This document shows, piece after piece, positions 1-12,750 of a stretch of 64,000 bases of DNA (the first letter of the stretch is position 1; every line of letters begins with the position of its first letter). The DNA comes from Phyllobacterium sp. 21LDTY02-6 (lineage in GTDB: Bacteria > Pseudomonadota > Alphaproteobacteria > Rhizobiales > Rhizobiaceae). Both the position numbers and the translations under genes were made by a program. The notes under the pieces were generated by a model. The model did not search any database. It had not been told where the DNA came from and saw nothing but the letters and a program-made list of their open reading frames with translations. The stretch lies in NCBI RefSeq assembly GCF_023554255.2, contig NZ_JAMJWD020000002.1:489435-553434 (forward strand). Direction: 5' to 3'.

Positions 1-780
1 GGCCTCGACACCCGGAACGGTCGGCAGCGACGCTGTAACGTTGGGTGTTTGCAACTCGGGCGATGCCGGTTCCACTTTCGCAGTGCCCTTGTCGGCATTT
101 GGCGTGACGGGCAGCGATGGCGAGGTGACAACGTCTGGTGCTTCCGCTTTGGGTGCTGCAGGTTCGATCGCTACGGCGGTTTGAACGAGCGTGGGCTTCG
201 ACGCAGGCGCCTCGGCCTCGGCACCCGGGGCGGTCGGCAGCGACGCTGTAACGTTGGGTGTTTGCAGCTCGGGCGATGCCGGTTCCACTTTCGCAGTGCC
301 CTTGTCGGCATTTGGCGTGACGGGCAGCGATGGCAAGGTGGCAACGTCTGGTACTTCCGGCTCGGGCGCTGCAGGTTCGATCGCTACGGCGGTTGGAACG
401 AGCGTGGGCGTTGACGCAGGCGCCTCGGCCTCGGCACCCGGGGCCGGTGCTGGGCGCTCCGTGTCGACAATTGCCGGTATCTTGGGCGCCTCATCCTCGG
501 CACCCGCGACGGCCGGCAGCGACGCTACAACGTTGGGTGTTTGCAACTCGGGCGATGCCGGTTCCACTTTCGCAGTGCCCTTGTCGGCATTTGGCGTGAC
601 GGGCAGCGGCGGCAAGGTGGCAACGTCGGGCACTTCCGGCGCGGGCGTTGCTGCCGGCTCGATCTTTGTGGCAGCTTCGGCCGGAACCTCGGAAGCGGCC
701 GGCTCGGCCTTCGACTCGAATGTCTGCACGCCAGTCGCCTCTTGCTCCTTCGGCTTCGGAGCTTCCGGACTGGTTCCGGC
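1..780 (-). repeat. Coding tandem repeats in the lipoprotein gene
   Basis: Near-identical DNA blocks beginning TTGGGTGTTTGCA on the plus strand start at 41, 254 and 533. The first two copies are 213 bases apart (71 codons) and the next pair 279 apart (93 codons, a 22-codon insertion). Both periods are multiples of three, so the repeats keep the reading frame. The approximate right boundary is a judgement; the left edge is cut by the window. Confidence 0.75.
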
Positions 781-984
781 CAGCACGACCAGTGGCACCG
801 CCGTGGCGTCCACTTCCGGCTTCTGCCGTTCCGGCGTCGCCAGTGCGCCGCCTGTCGGTTTTACTTCGGTTTGCGGCGTGCCGAATGTGCTTGCCGCGGC
901 CTCAGGCTTTGCTGCGTCTTCCTTGCAACCGGAGAGCATGGTTGTGCAGAGTAGCGTTGCCACCAATGTGCGCTTGATCAACAT
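1..984 (-). CDS. Repeat-rich Ala/Pro/Glu lipoprotein (5' part; runs off the left edge)
   Basis: The frame is open from an ATG at 984 to base 1 (328 codons) with no stop, so the C-terminus lies outside the window. A GGAGG ribosome site sits just upstream of the ATG. The first 20 residues are a lipoprotein signal: MLIKR, a hydrophobic stretch, then the lipobox LSGC with Cys20 as the likely lipidated residue. The rest is low-complexity and rich in Ala, Pro, Glu and Thr. A block containing LPVTPNADKGTAKVEPASPE occurs three times, with DNA periods of 213 and 279 bases. Such extended linkers often span the periplasm or carry a C-terminal peptidoglycan-binding domain such as LysM, but none is visible here. 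Function unknown. It is the next gene downstream of dnaK, after a terminator. Confidence 0.8.
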   Translation of the reverse strand, partial: MLIKRTLVATLLCTTMLSGCKEDAAKPEAAASTFGTPQTEVKPTGGALATPERQKPEVDATAVPLVVLAGTSPEAPKPKEQEATGVQTFESKAEPAASEVPAEAATKIEPAATPAPEVPDVATLPPLPVTPNADKGTAKVEPASPELQTPNVVASLPAVAGAEDEAPKIPAIVDTERPAPAPGAEAEAPASTPTLVPTAVAIEPAAPEPEVPDVATLPSLPVTPNADKGTAKVEPASPELQTPNVTASLPTAPGAEAEAPASKPTLVQTAVAIEPAAPKAEAPDVVTSPSLPVTPNADKGTAKVEPASPELQTPNVTASLPTVPGVEA

Positions 985-1165
985 GATACCTCCACCAATG
1001 ACTTTCTGAAAAACGTTCGTTCTGAAAAAGACGGCGCTGCGTGCCCGCAGCGTCAAATCTGCGCGGTTACATAGCGACCATAGGGGTAGTAAAATATGAA
1101 CTCCAGGATCAAGTATTTACGGCACCGAGACTTGTGTCAATTCAGCTAAAGTCTGAGAACGACAC

Positions 1166-1193
1166 AAAAAAAGCCCGGCTCAAAGGCCGGGCT
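1166..1193 (-). terminator. Rho-independent terminator of dnaK
   Basis: A perfect 8-bp stem, AGCCCGGC (1172-1179) with GCCGGGCT (1186-1193), has a 6-base loop. Read on the minus strand it is followed by seven T residues. It lies 24 bases past the dnaK stop, so most transcripts should end before the lipoprotein gene. Confidence 0.93.
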
Positions 1194-1216
1194 CCTTCTC
1201 AATCCTGGATGAACGA

Positions 1217-3136
<1,920 letters not shown>

Positions 3137-3253
3137 TACTCTTCTCCATTCAGCAGGCTGCCGGGACCTCTGCCGAGCATTCCATGTAAGCAGCCCCTAG
3201 GGGGTTTAACAATTCAGAACTGCCGGGGCGGGCGGTTCTTACAGTGTTGCTGG

Positions 3254-3284
3254 CTATATAAGAAGCGGAAATTTGCCATGCAAG
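3254..3284 (-). promoter_or_regulatory. Candidate RpoH (sigma-32) promoter of dnaK
   Basis: On the minus strand a -35-like CTTGCA (3284-3279) is separated by 16 bases from a -10-like CTTATATAG (3262-3254). This resembles the alphaproteobacterial RpoH pattern of CTTG followed by CYTATNT. The predicted transcript start is about 110 bases before the dnaK ATG. It is seen by eye only; start-site mapping would settle it. Confidence 0.55.
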
Positions 3285-3389
3285 AAGGAAGCGCCGCTAT
3301 TTGCACCTCATAATGCCCCAAAACCCGCGTGAAACGGGCGAAAAATGCGACAAACCGCTTTGCGAGGTGCGACGATCGCCGTCCCGGAG

Positions 3390-4379
3390 CTAGACCTGCT
3401 CCCACTCGCCGGAAGCGTCGGCCCTGTAGATGGCGTCGATCAGCTTCTGATTGAGCACCGAATCCTCGAGCGTGAAGATGCCGTCCTTCGCGCCGCGCGC
3501 CGCCTGCACGAAAGCCTCGACCTGGAGGCGGTAGTGGTCGACGCCGCCAAAATTGAACTCCTGCGCCTGATCATGCGCCGCATTGTGGAGCCAGACCTTG
3601 GCGTGGTCGTATTTGCCGGTATTGAACGGCGCCAGCACCTCGATATAGCCCTTGTCGCCGTGGAACACCACGCCTTGCCGCGACGCGAGCTGCGTCGCCA
3701 CATAGAAGGTCAGTTCGAAGCTGTCGAACCTGGCGCAGACATTGGCGTAGCGATCGGTCCCGAACACCTCGTCGCGTTCGACGGTGGCCCGCACACGCTG
3801 CGGCTCCTCGCCCGTCACGAAGCGCGTCACGACCGTAGGATAGACGCCGATGTCCGGCAGGGCGCCGCCGCCCAGCGATAGCTGGTTACGCATATTGCCG
3901 GCATCCGTGTTGTAATAGGTGAACGCGGCCTGCACGTGGCGCAGCCGGCCGATCGCGCCTTCCGCCACCAGCTGGCGCACTTTCAGCCATTGCGGGTGAT
4001 AGGTGACCATGAAGGCTTCGGAAACCAGTACGCCATGCCTGTCCCTCGCCTCCTGCAACCGGCCTATCTCGTCGGCCTTCAGAGAGATCGGCTTTTCGCA
4101 GAGGACATGCTTGCCGGCATTGGCGGCCTTGAGTGCCCATTCGATGTGCTGGGACGTCGGCAGCGGAATGTAGACGCCGTCGATTTCGTCGGAAGCGAGG
4201 AGTTCCTCATAGGAGCCGAAGGCATGCGGCGCGCCGAACCGGGCGGCAACGTCCCGCGCCTTGCCGATATCGCGGCTGGCGATGCCGGCCAGAACCGAAT
4301 TCTCAGCAGCGCATATGGCGGGAATGACCGCCGTCACCCCGATCTTTGCCGTCGACAATACACCCCAGCGAAACATCAT
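3390..4379 (-). CDS. Gfo/Idh/MocA-family NAD(P)-dependent oxidoreductase
   Basis: 329 aa from the ATG at 4379, chosen because AAGGGAGAAGG lies just before it; an in-frame ATG at 4394 would add five residues. The N-terminal Rossmann fold begins [12 protein letters not shown], and the hallmark EKP motif is in [12 protein letters not shown], where the lysine is catalytic. The C-terminal alpha/beta domain builds the sugar or diol pocket. It is closest in feel to the dihydrodiol or glucose-fructose dehydrogenase-like branch, but the substrate cannot be read from sequence. It lies 68 bases downstream of the LysR gene on the same strand and could be co-transcribed with it. Confidence 0.9.
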   Translation of the reverse strand: MMFRWGVLSTAKIGVTAVIPAICAAENSVLAGIASRDIGKARDVAARFGAPHAFGSYEELLASDEIDGVYIPLPTSQHIEWALKAANAGKHVLCEKPISLKADEIGRLQEARDRHGVLVSEAFMVTYHPQWLKVRQLVAEGAIGRLRHVQAAFTYYNTDAGNMRNQLSLGGGALPDIGVYPTVVTRFVTGEEPQRVRATVERDEVFGTDRYANVCARFDSFELTFYVATQLASRQGVVFHGDKGYIEVLAPFNTGKYDHAKVWLHNAAHDQAQEFNFGGVDHYRLQVEAFVQAARGAKDGIFTLEDSVLNQKLIDAIYRADASGEWEQV

Positions 4380-4447
4380 GCCTTCTCCCTTCATCCACGG
4401 AACGGTTCTAGATAAGCCAAAATGGCATCAATGCAACCCGCGCTGCA

Positions 4448-6450
<2,003 letters not shown>

Positions 6451-6503
6451 ACACAGGCGCTAAGCCAGCCGTAACGAGCAAGGTGGGGCGCTTCAGCGCC
6501 CTG

Positions 6504-6566
6504 CCCGAATAAACCAGGCCTGAATAAAACCGGGCCTGAACAAAATCGGGTTTGAACGAACAAGGG
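6504..6566. repeat. Four imperfect 16-bp tandem repeats
   Basis: Units at 6504-6518, 6519-6534, 6535-6550 and 6551-6566 follow the pattern CCTGAAYAAAAYCGGG with drift. The last unit runs into the left arm of the pheT hairpin. The tract sits between the convergent aldo/keto reductase and pheT genes. A GGGCGC-TTCA-GCGCCC hairpin (6486-6501) just before it may help end the reductase transcript but has no T-run. Confidence 0.7.
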
Positions 6567-6590
6567 CGGCTTTCGAGCCGCCCTTGTTCG
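6557..6590 (-). terminator. Terminator hairpin after pheT
   Basis: A perfect 15-bp stem (6557-6571 with 6576-6590) closes a four-base loop. It lies 6 bases beyond the pheT stop. The T-tract on the minus strand is short (TTCAAA), so it may act as a stabilising 3' end as much as an intrinsic terminator. Confidence 0.75.
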
Positions 6591-6595
6591 TCATG

Positions 6596-9013
6596 TCAGC
6601 CGCGCAGGGTTCCGCCGGTCTGTTTCACCACATTGTCGATGATCCGCTTGCTCAGCGCCTCGAAGTCCTCATCGGTCAATGTCCGCTCGACGGGCTGTAT
6701 CGACACCTCGATGGCGACAGACTTCCTGTCCGCTCCCAGCGAAGCACCTTCGAACAGATCGAATACCTGCACGCCGGCAACGAGCTTCTTGTCGGCCGCA
6801 AGCGCGGCGCGCACGATGCTGCCCGCTTCGACGGCCTTGTCGACCACGAAGGCAAAGTCGCGCCTTACCATCTGGAAATCGGAGAGGGTAAGTGCCGGCT
6901 TGGTGCGCGTCGCCTTCTGCTTCGGCTCCGGAATGGCGTCGATGAACACCTCGAAACCGCACAGGCTGCCTGCGACGTCCAATGTCTCGAGCGTCTTCGG
7001 ATGAAATTCGCCGAAGGTTCCGAGAACGACCTTCGGCCCAAGCTTGATCGTGCCCGAGCGGCCGGGATGATACCATTCGGGACCGCCAGCCTCGATCTGC
7101 AGCTTGTCCACCGGCGCGCCGCAGGCCTCGAGCACGGCGATCGCATCGGCCTTGGCATCGAACACGCCGACCGATTGGGCATTGCCCGACCAGTGACGGC
7201 CATAGACCTCGAAATGCGCCGTTCCACGGCGGACGCCGGAGGCGACGCGGCGTTGGCCTTCCGGCGTATCGTCCTCATAGGTGCCGGACACCTCGAACAG
7301 CGCGAGATCGTTGAAGCCGCGATCCGCATTGCGGCTCGCAGCAGCCAGCAGGCCCGGCAGCAAGGATGGGCGCATGTCGGACATGTCGGATGCGATCGGG
7401 TTGGAAAGCCGCAATTGCGCTGCGCCGCCGCCGAATGCCCTGGCTGCCTTTTCGGAGATGAACGACCAGGTGACCGCTTCCATCATTCCGCGCGAAGCCA
7501 GCGCGCGCTTCGCGTGCCGCGTGCGTATCTGCAGCGTGGTCAGGATCTTGCCGTTGACGGCGGCATGGCTCGAAAGCGGCTGCGGCTCGATGAGATCCAC
7601 GCCGTGAATACGCATGACCTCCTCGACGAGGTCGGCCTTGCCGTCGATATCCGGACGCCATGACGGCACGAGAACTGCTACCTCCTCGCCCCTGCCCTGC
7701 GGCTGGAAACCCAGACGGGCGAGAATGTCGAGGCTGGTGTCGGATGGCACGTCGATGCCCGTCAGCCGCCGCACTTCGGAAGTGGGGAAGGTTACGCTTT
7801 TCGGCTTGAAACCTTCATAGCCGGTTACTCTGCGCTCCGACGGCGAGCCGCCGCAGAGTTCCAGCACCATCTGCGTTGCGAACTCGACGCCCGGCAGCAT
7901 GTATTCAGGATCGACGCCGCGCTCGAAGCGATAGCGCGCATCGGTGATGACGCCGAGGTCGCGGCCGGTACGGGCAACGGTCATCGGGTCCCACAATGCG
8001 GATTCGATCACGACATTGGTGGTGTTCTCGTCGCAGCCGGAATGCTCGCCGCCCATCAGGCCGGCAAGCGACTCGACGCCTTCCGCATCGGCAATGGCGA
8101 GATAGTCCGGGCCAAGTTCATATTCCTTGCCGTTAAGGCCGAGGAGCCGCTCCCCCTGGCGCGCGCGGCGCACGGTCAGAACGCCGCCCTTCACCTTGTC
8201 CGCGTCGAAGACGTGCAAGGGGCGGCCCCTGTCGAAAGTGATATAATTGGTGATATCGACCAGCGCATTGATCGGGCGCAGACCAATGGCGATCAGCCGC
8301 TGCTGCAGCCATTTCGGGCTCGGTCCATTCTTGACGCCGGTCACGCTGCGCCAGGCGAAGCCGGGGCAAAGATAGGTTTCGGTGCCAAGGTCGAGCCTGA
8401 CATCGACGAGCGGCGCGGATGTTCCCTGGACCGGCTCGACGCCGCCGTTCTTCAAGGTGCCGATGCCTGCGGCGGCCAGATCGCGGGCAATGCCATGAAC
8501 GCTGGTGCAATCCGGCCGATTCGGCGTCAGGTTGATCTCGATGACCGGATCGTCGAGCCCGGCATAGGCGGCGAAGCTCGTTCCGACCGGCGCATCGGCC
8601 GGCAGGTCGATGATGCCATTATGCTCGTCCGACATTTCCAGTTCGCGCTCCGAGCACATCATGCCGAAGCTCTCGACACCACGGATCTTGCCGACCGCAA
8701 GCGTCATGTCGATGCCGGGGACATATGTGCCGGGCGCGGCGAAGGCACCGATCATGCCCGCCCGCGCATTCGGCGCGCCGCATACGACCTGCAGTGGCTT
8801 GCCATCGCCGGCATCCACCGTCAGCACCTGCAGCTTGTCCGCGTCGGGATGGCGTACGGCGGTGAGCACCTTGGCGATGACGAAGGGCTTCAGCGCCGCC
8901 TTGTCGTCCAGCGATTCCACTTCCAGGCCGATCATGGTCAGCGTCTCCACGATCTTGTCGAGAGAGGCCTCGGTTTCCAGATGGTCTTTCAACCAGGACA
9001 GGGTGAATTTCAT
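6596..9013 (-). CDS. pheT: Phenylalanine--tRNA ligase beta subunit
   Basis: 805 aa, the usual length. With PheS it forms the alpha2-beta2 enzyme that charges tRNA-Phe. Visible parts in order: the N-terminal [21 protein letters not shown], a tRNA-binding (EMAP-like) domain at about 40-150, the B3/B4 editing domain that removes mischarged Tyr, the B5 domains, the catalytic-like core, and the C-terminal ferredoxin-fold anticodon-binding domain (FSFVVDK-type motif seen as [15 protein letters not shown]). It is the last gene of infC-rpmI-rplT-pheS-pheT, 67 bases after pheS, and ends at a long hairpin. Confidence 0.99.
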   Translation of the reverse strand: MKFTLSWLKDHLETEASLDKIVETLTMIGLEVESLDDKAALKPFVIAKVLTAVRHPDADKLQVLTVDAGDGKPLQVVCGAPNARAGMIGAFAAPGTYVPGIDMTLAVGKIRGVESFGMMCSERELEMSDEHNGIIDLPADAPVGTSFAAYAGLDDPVIEINLTPNRPDCTSVHGIARDLAAAGIGTLKNGGVEPVQGTSAPLVDVRLDLGTETYLCPGFAWRSVTGVKNGPSPKWLQQRLIAIGLRPINALVDITNYITFDRGRPLHVFDADKVKGGVLTVRRARQGERLLGLNGKEYELGPDYLAIADAEGVESLAGLMGGEHSGCDENTTNVVIESALWDPMTVARTGRDLGVITDARYRFERGVDPEYMLPGVEFATQMVLELCGGSPSERRVTGYEGFKPKSVTFPTSEVRRLTGIDVPSDTSLDILARLGFQPQGRGEEVAVLVPSWRPDIDGKADLVEEVMRIHGVDLIEPQPLSSHAAVNGKILTTLQIRTRHAKRALASRGMMEAVTWSFISEKAARAFGGGAAQLRLSNPIASDMSDMRPSLLPGLLAAASRNADRGFNDLALFEVSGTYEDDTPEGQRRVASGVRRGTAHFEVYGRHWSGNAQSVGVFDAKADAIAVLEACGAPVDKLQIEAGGPEWYHPGRSGTIKLGPKVVLGTFGEFHPKTLETLDVAGSLCGFEVFIDAIPEPKQKATRTKPALTLSDFQMVRRDFAFVVDKAVEAGSIVRAALAADKKLVAGVQVFDLFEGASLGADRKSVAIEVSIQPVERTLTDEDFEALSKRIIDNVVKQTGGTLRG

Positions 9014-9080
9014 CGTTTCACTCGTTTCTTGAATTTGCGTCCGGGACTGCGTTTCGTCCCATGGTTGGCAACTGGCCGCT

Positions 9081-10163
9081 TCAGGCGCTCAGACCACCGA
9101 ACAGCGTCGGCATGTCGAGCGGGCGGAAGCCGTAATGCGACAACCAGCGAATATCGGCATCGAAGAAGGCGCGCAGGTCCGGCATGCCATATTTCAGCAT
9201 GGCGATCCGATCGATGCCCATGCCCCAGGCGAAGCCCTGATATTCATCGGGATCGAGCCCGCCGGCACGCAGGACATTGGGATGAACCATGCCGCAGCCG
9301 AGGATTTCCATCCAGTCATTGCCCTCGCCGAAGCGGACTTCCTTGCCCGAGCGATCGCACTGGATATCGACCTCCAGCGACGGCTCGGTGAAGGGGAAAT
9401 AGGACGGCCGGAAGCGCATCTTCAGCGCCGGCACCTCGAAGAAAGCCTTGCAGAACTCTTCCAGCACCCATTTCATGTTCGCGACATTGGCCGTGCGATC
9501 GATGACCAGGCCTTCCACCTGATGGAACATCGGCGAGTGGGTCGCGTCCGAATCCATGCGGTAGGTCTTGCCGGGAATGACGATGCGGATCGGAGGCTTC
9601 TGGTTCTCCATCGTCCTGATCTGGACGGGGCTCGTATGGGTGCGCAGGACGCGCCGCTCGTTCTTCTCGTCCGGATTGAAGAAGAACGTATCGTGCATTT
9701 CGCGCGCCGGATGGCCTTCCGGGAAGTTCAGCGCGGTGAAATTATAATAATCGGTCTCGATATCCGGCCCCTCGGCGATGGCGAAACCCATATCGGCGAA
9801 AATGGCGGTTATCTCATCGATGACCTGGCTGATCGGATGAATCCGGCCGCGCTCCGCCGGGGCAGCGCGCAGGGGCAGCGTGACATCGACCTTCTCCGTT
9901 TCCAGGCGTGCTGCAATGGCCGCGTCCTTCAGCAGCGCCTTGCGCTCGCTCAGTGCCTCGGTGATCCTGTTCTTGAGCCCGTTGATCTCCGGTCCCTTGA
10001 CCTGGCGTTCCTCGGGAGACATGGAGCCGAGCGATTTGAGCTTCTCGGAAATCGCACCCTTCTTGCCCAGCGCGGCGATGCGGACGGCCTCGATGGCGGC
10101 CTCGTCATTGGCCGCCTCGATTTGTGCGGTCAACGCGCTTTCCAATTGTACCAGATCGTTCAT
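9081..10163 (-). CDS. pheS: Phenylalanine--tRNA ligase alpha subunit
   Basis: 360 aa from the ATG at 10163 ([19 protein letters not shown]), the family N-terminus, preceded by GTGAGAAG. The frame is open 47 codons further upstream across a terminator hairpin, so that part is unlikely to be coding. The N-terminal coiled coil (about 1-90) contacts tRNA. The class II catalytic core contains motif 2 around [13 protein letters not shown] and motif 3 in [18 protein letters not shown] terminator or attenuator hairpin lies between rplT and pheS. Confidence 0.99.
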   Translation of the reverse strand: MNDLVQLESALTAQIEAANDEAAIEAVRIAALGKKGAISEKLKSLGSMSPEERQVKGPEINGLKNRITEALSERKALLKDAAIAARLETEKVDVTLPLRAAPAERGRIHPISQVIDEITAIFADMGFAIAEGPDIETDYYNFTALNFPEGHPAREMHDTFFFNPDEKNERRVLRTHTSPVQIRTMENQKPPIRIVIPGKTYRMDSDATHSPMFHQVEGLVIDRTANVANMKWVLEEFCKAFFEVPALKMRFRPSYFPFTEPSLEVDIQCDRSGKEVRFGEGNDWMEILGCGMVHPNVLRAGGLDPDEYQGFAWGMGIDRIAMLKYGMPDLRAFFDADIRWLSHYGFRPLDMPTLFGGLSA

Positions 10164-10205
10164 CTTCTCACCCGTTTCACGGTTTGCTGCATTCGTCCGA
10201 AATCG

Positions 10206-10238
10206 AAAAACCCGCGCCAGCCGAGCCAGCGCGGGTTT
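10206..10238 (-). terminator. Terminator/attenuator between rplT and pheS
   Basis: A 10-bp stem, AAACCCGCGC (10208-10217) with GCGCGGGTTT (10229-10238), is followed on the minus strand by a T-run. It ends the ribosomal-protein transcript or attenuates read-through into pheST. I see no Phe-rich leader peptide like E. coli pheM. Confidence 0.85.
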
Positions 10239-10281
10239 CCCAAATGTGATGTTCCTGATGCTTTGGGAGCGGCTGACCCGT

Positions 10282-10686
10282 TTATGCGCGGACAGCGCCT
10301 TCAAAAGCGTTCGGAGTTGTGTCTTTCAGATATTCGAGCGCTTTCTTGGCGGAGGCCACGATCGCACCGAATGCTTCCGGCTCGTTGATTGCGAGATCCG
10401 AGAGAACCTTGCGGTCGACCTCGATACCGGACTTGCTCAGGCCGTCGATGAAACGGCTATAGGTCAGGCCATGCTCACGAACGGCAGCATTGATACGCTG
10501 CGTCCACAGCGCGCGGAACGTGCGCTTGCGGTTCTTGCGGTCGCGATAGGCATATTGCTTGGAACGATCGACGGCAGCCTTGGCGGTCTTGATCGTGTTC
10601 TTGCGGCGGCCACGGAAACCCTCGGCCTGCTTGAGAACTTTCTTGTGCTTGGCGTGGGACGTAACGCCCCTTTTTACACGTGCCAT
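10282..10686 (-). CDS. rplT: 50S ribosomal protein L20
   Basis: 134 aa, full length. The basic N-terminus [20 protein letters not shown] is the extended tail that threads into 23S rRNA during early 50S assembly; the globular C-terminus ([20 protein letters not shown]) binds the rRNA surface. In other bacteria L20 represses its own operon by binding the rpmI-rplT leader. It lies 19 bases downstream of rpmI. Confidence 0.99.
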   Translation of the reverse strand: MARVKRGVTSHAKHKKVLKQAEGFRGRRKNTIKTAKAAVDRSKQYAYRDRKNRKRTFRALWTQRINAAVREHGLTYSRFIDGLSKSGIEVDRKVLSDLAINEPEAFGAIVASAKKALEYLKDTTPNAFEGAVRA

Positions 10687-10705
10687 GATATGATCTCCTT
10701 AAAAC

Positions 10706-10906
10706 TCAAAGGCCGTTCGGCAGGAACTTCTTCGCGATCTTCGCATCGGGATCCGATAGAACCATCGTCCCGCGCGCGTCACGAATGAACTTGTTCGAAC
10801 GCTTGATCATGCCATGGCGCTTGCCAGCCGCGGCGGCTTTGATTTTGCCAGTTCCGGTGATCTTGAACCGTTTCTTGGCAGCAGATTTGGTCTTCATCTT
10901 GGGCAT
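10706..10906 (-). CDS. rpmI: 50S ribosomal protein L35
   Basis: 66 aa from the ATG at 10906, preceded by [27 protein letters not shown] is the L35 signature and the whole protein is lysine/arginine rich. The frame is open 26 codons further upstream, but that stretch is not ribosomal-protein-like. It is placed between infC and rplT as in most bacteria. Confidence 0.99.
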   Translation of the reverse strand: MPKMKTKSAAKKRFKITGTGKIKAAAAGKRHGMIKRSNKFIRDARGTMVLSDPDAKIAKKFLPNGL

Positions 10907-11000
10907 TTTGCTACTCCTTCTTGAGGCCGATTGCGATCCCCAACGGGATGCCGGCCTTTTCATTGTTGATTTCGAGCCGACCAAAGCCCGAAAGCATGCA

Positions 11001-11032
11001 AAACCGCCACGGCATGCCCTGCCGGGCGGTTT
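11001..11032 (-). terminator. Hairpin in the infC-rpmI gap
   Basis: An outer stem AAACCGCC (11001-11008) with GGCGGTTT (11025-11032) encloses an inner CGGCA-TGCCC-TGCCG stem. On the minus strand four T residues follow. It may be a partial terminator before rpmI, or part of the L20-responsive leader known from other bacteria. Confidence 0.55.
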
Positions 11033-11140
11033 GAACGGGGTCTTATTAGCAGAAGTCGCGAAAAGCGCAACTATTGAATCGCGCCCTGCGGCTCAAAAGC
11101 CGCATTATCGGCCGCATGGCCAAGAACGGCAGAAATGCAA

Positions 11141-11160
11141 GAGCCGCCCGGAGGCGGCTC
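11141..11160 (-). terminator. Hairpin just after infC
   Basis: A perfect 8-bp stem GAGCCGCC (11141-11148) with GGCGGCTC (11153-11160) has a four-base loop, 32 bases past the infC stop. Only a weak T-rich tail (TTGCATTTC) follows on the minus strand. The rest of the 286-base infC-rpmI gap holds a second hairpin at 11001-11032 and the rpmI ribosome site; I see no other gene. Confidence 0.5.
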
Positions 11161-11192
11161 GCTGGTGATCCGAAAGTGACCAGGCCAACGCC

Positions 11193-11729
11193 TCAGCGCG
11201 GCGCGAGCACCATCATCATCTGGCGGCCTTCGAGCTTGGGCTCGGCCTCGACCTTGGAAATCTCCACGGTGTCTTCCTTGACACGCTCGAGCAGGCGCAT
11301 GCCGAGTTCCTGGTGCGCCATTTCGCGGCCACGGAAACGCAGCGTCACCTTTACCTTGTCGCCTTCTTCGAAGAAGCGCTTGATCGCCTTCATCTTCACC
11401 TCATAATCATGGGTGTCGATGTTCGGCCGCATCTTGATTTCCTTGATTTCGACCGTCTTCTGCTTCTTGCGCGCTTCGGCCGCCTTCTTCTGGCCCTGGT
11501 ATTTCAGCTTGCCGAGATCGACGATCTTGCACACCGGCGGTTCCGCGTTCGGCACGATCTCGACAAGGTCAAGCCCCGCCTCATCGGCCATGGCCAATGC
11601 TGCCTGAATGGTTACGATGCCATGGTTTTCACCTTCGGCATCAATGAGCTGTACCTGGGGTACCCGGATATCACGGTTGGAGCGGGGTCCGTCTTTCTGG
11701 ACCGGCTGGGCTCTGAAGGGTCGGCGAAT
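11193..11729 (-). CDS. infC: Translation initiation factor IF-3 (AUU start)
   Basis: 178 aa from an ATT codon at 11729-11727. AAGGAG lies 9 bases upstream (11744-11739). Reading ATT as Met gives [20 protein letters not shown], the rhizobial IF-3 N-terminus; the first in-frame ATG (11597) would remove 44 residues, including most of the N domain. IF-3 binds the 30S subunit, blocks premature 50S joining and checks the initiator tRNA and start codon. The rare AUU start is the known basis of infC autoregulation: IF-3 discriminates against its own start codon. The C domain holds [11 protein letters not shown] at the end. First gene of the infC-rpmI-rplT-pheS-pheT cluster. Confidence 0.97.
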   Translation of the reverse strand: MRRPFRAQPVQKDGPRSNRDIRVPQVQLIDAEGENHGIVTIQAALAMADEAGLDLVEIVPNAEPPVCKIVDLGKLKYQGQKKAAEARKKQKTVEIKEIKMRPNIDTHDYEVKMKAIKRFFEEGDKVKVTLRFRGREMAHQELGMRLLERVKEDTVEISKVEAEPKLEGRQMMMVLAPR

Positions 11730-11937
11730 GGCAGTAGTCTCCTTGAATTATTTCGGACCCGCAAATAGCATCGTCGGCGCGCCGCCGCAATGCTTAGCTG
11801 CGTCACTGCCGCCAATATTGCCGATTTTCGGCAGATTCTCGCACAGGGAACAATGGGATTGCTTCGTTTCCATGCTTGTGTTGCTTTCATCCCGTTGATT
11901 CCCGCCAATATCGCCCGCTGCCGCAAGAGAGTATCCC

Positions 11938-12741
11938 ATGACCGTTCCCCCGCCCGAATTTCTCGACGTCGAGGACACGAAGATCGCCCTGCGCCGGCGG
12001 CCCGGCGCCAATCCGGGTCTCGTCTGGCTCGGCGGCTATCGCTCGGACATGCTGGGAACCAAGGCGGAATTCCTCGACCGGTTCGCGCATGAAAAGGGCC
12101 TGGCCTTTCTCCGGCACGATTATTCCGGACATGGGGAATCCGCCGGGGAATTCCGCGACGGCACGATCTCGCTCTGGCTCGGGCAGAGCCTCGCGGTGTT
12201 CAGGCAATTCTCGTCGGGGCCGCAGGTGCTGGTCGGCTCCTCGATGGGAGGCTGGATCGCATTGCGGCTGATCGAGGAACTGCAGAAGCTCGGCGAGAGC
12301 AGCCGCGTCGCGGGCCTGGTGCTGATAGCACCGGCGCCGGACTTCACGGCGGAACTCGTCGAACCGCAGCTTACCGCGAAGCAGCGCCGGCAACTCGCCG
12401 AGCAAGGCTACATGGAGGAACGTTCCGCCTATTCGCCCGAGCCCGACATCTATACGCGCGCGCTGATCGAGGACGGCCGCGACAATCTCGTGCTCAAGGG
12501 TGTCATCCAGACCGACTGCCCTGTCCATATCCTGCAGGGCATGCGCGACAAGGATGTGCCCCACACCCATGCCATGAAGCTGGTCGATCACCTGCCGGTC
12601 GATGATGTGACGATCACGCTCGTGCGGGATGGCGACCATCGCCTGTCGCGGCCGCAGGACCTCGAGCTTCTCGCCCGCACCGTTTCCGGCATGATGGATC
12701 GCCCCGGTGCGGCCGGCTCCCCCAAACCTCCAGTCCAGTGA
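11938..12741 (+). CDS. Alpha/beta hydrolase (serine esterase or thioesterase type)
   Basis: 267 aa. An alpha/beta-hydrolase fold with the nucleophile elbow GSSMGG (Ser), an acid in MRDKDVPHTH and the catalytic His in DGDHRLS. The oxyanion region is in VWLGGYRSDM and the early RHDYSGHGES strand-loop. Layout resembles the ABHD10/palmitoyl-thioesterase-like branch; the physiological ester is unknown. No signal peptide, so probably cytosolic. It is divergent from infC across 208 bases and the stop codon is only 9 bases before a BenE-type transporter gene, so the two are probably co-transcribed. Confidence 0.88.
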   Translation: MTVPPPEFLDVEDTKIALRRRPGANPGLVWLGGYRSDMLGTKAEFLDRFAHEKGLAFLRHDYSGHGESAGEFRDGTISLWLGQSLAVFRQFSSGPQVLVGSSMGGWIALRLIEELQKLGESSRVAGLVLIAPAPDFTAELVEPQLTAKQRRQLAEQGYMEERSAYSPEPDIYTRALIEDGRDNLVLKGVIQTDCPVHILQGMRDKDVPHTHAMKLVDHLPVDDVTITLVRDGDHRLSRPQDLELLARTVSGMMDRPGAAGSPKPPVQ

Positions 12742-12750
12742 GTCGATCCC

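Noticed and set aside
191-1009. 272-codon Ala/Gly/Ser-rich plus-strand frame at the left edge
   Set aside because: It is the complement of the lipoprotein gene, which has a ribosome site, signal peptide and lipobox; the low-complexity product comes from the repeats.
3214-3405. 63-codon minus-strand frame upstream of dnaK
   Set aside because: Covers the dnaK promoter region and has no ribosome site or domain.
10164-10304. N-terminal extension of pheS by 47 codons
   Set aside because: It would cross a terminator hairpin and enter rplT; the family start is at 10163.
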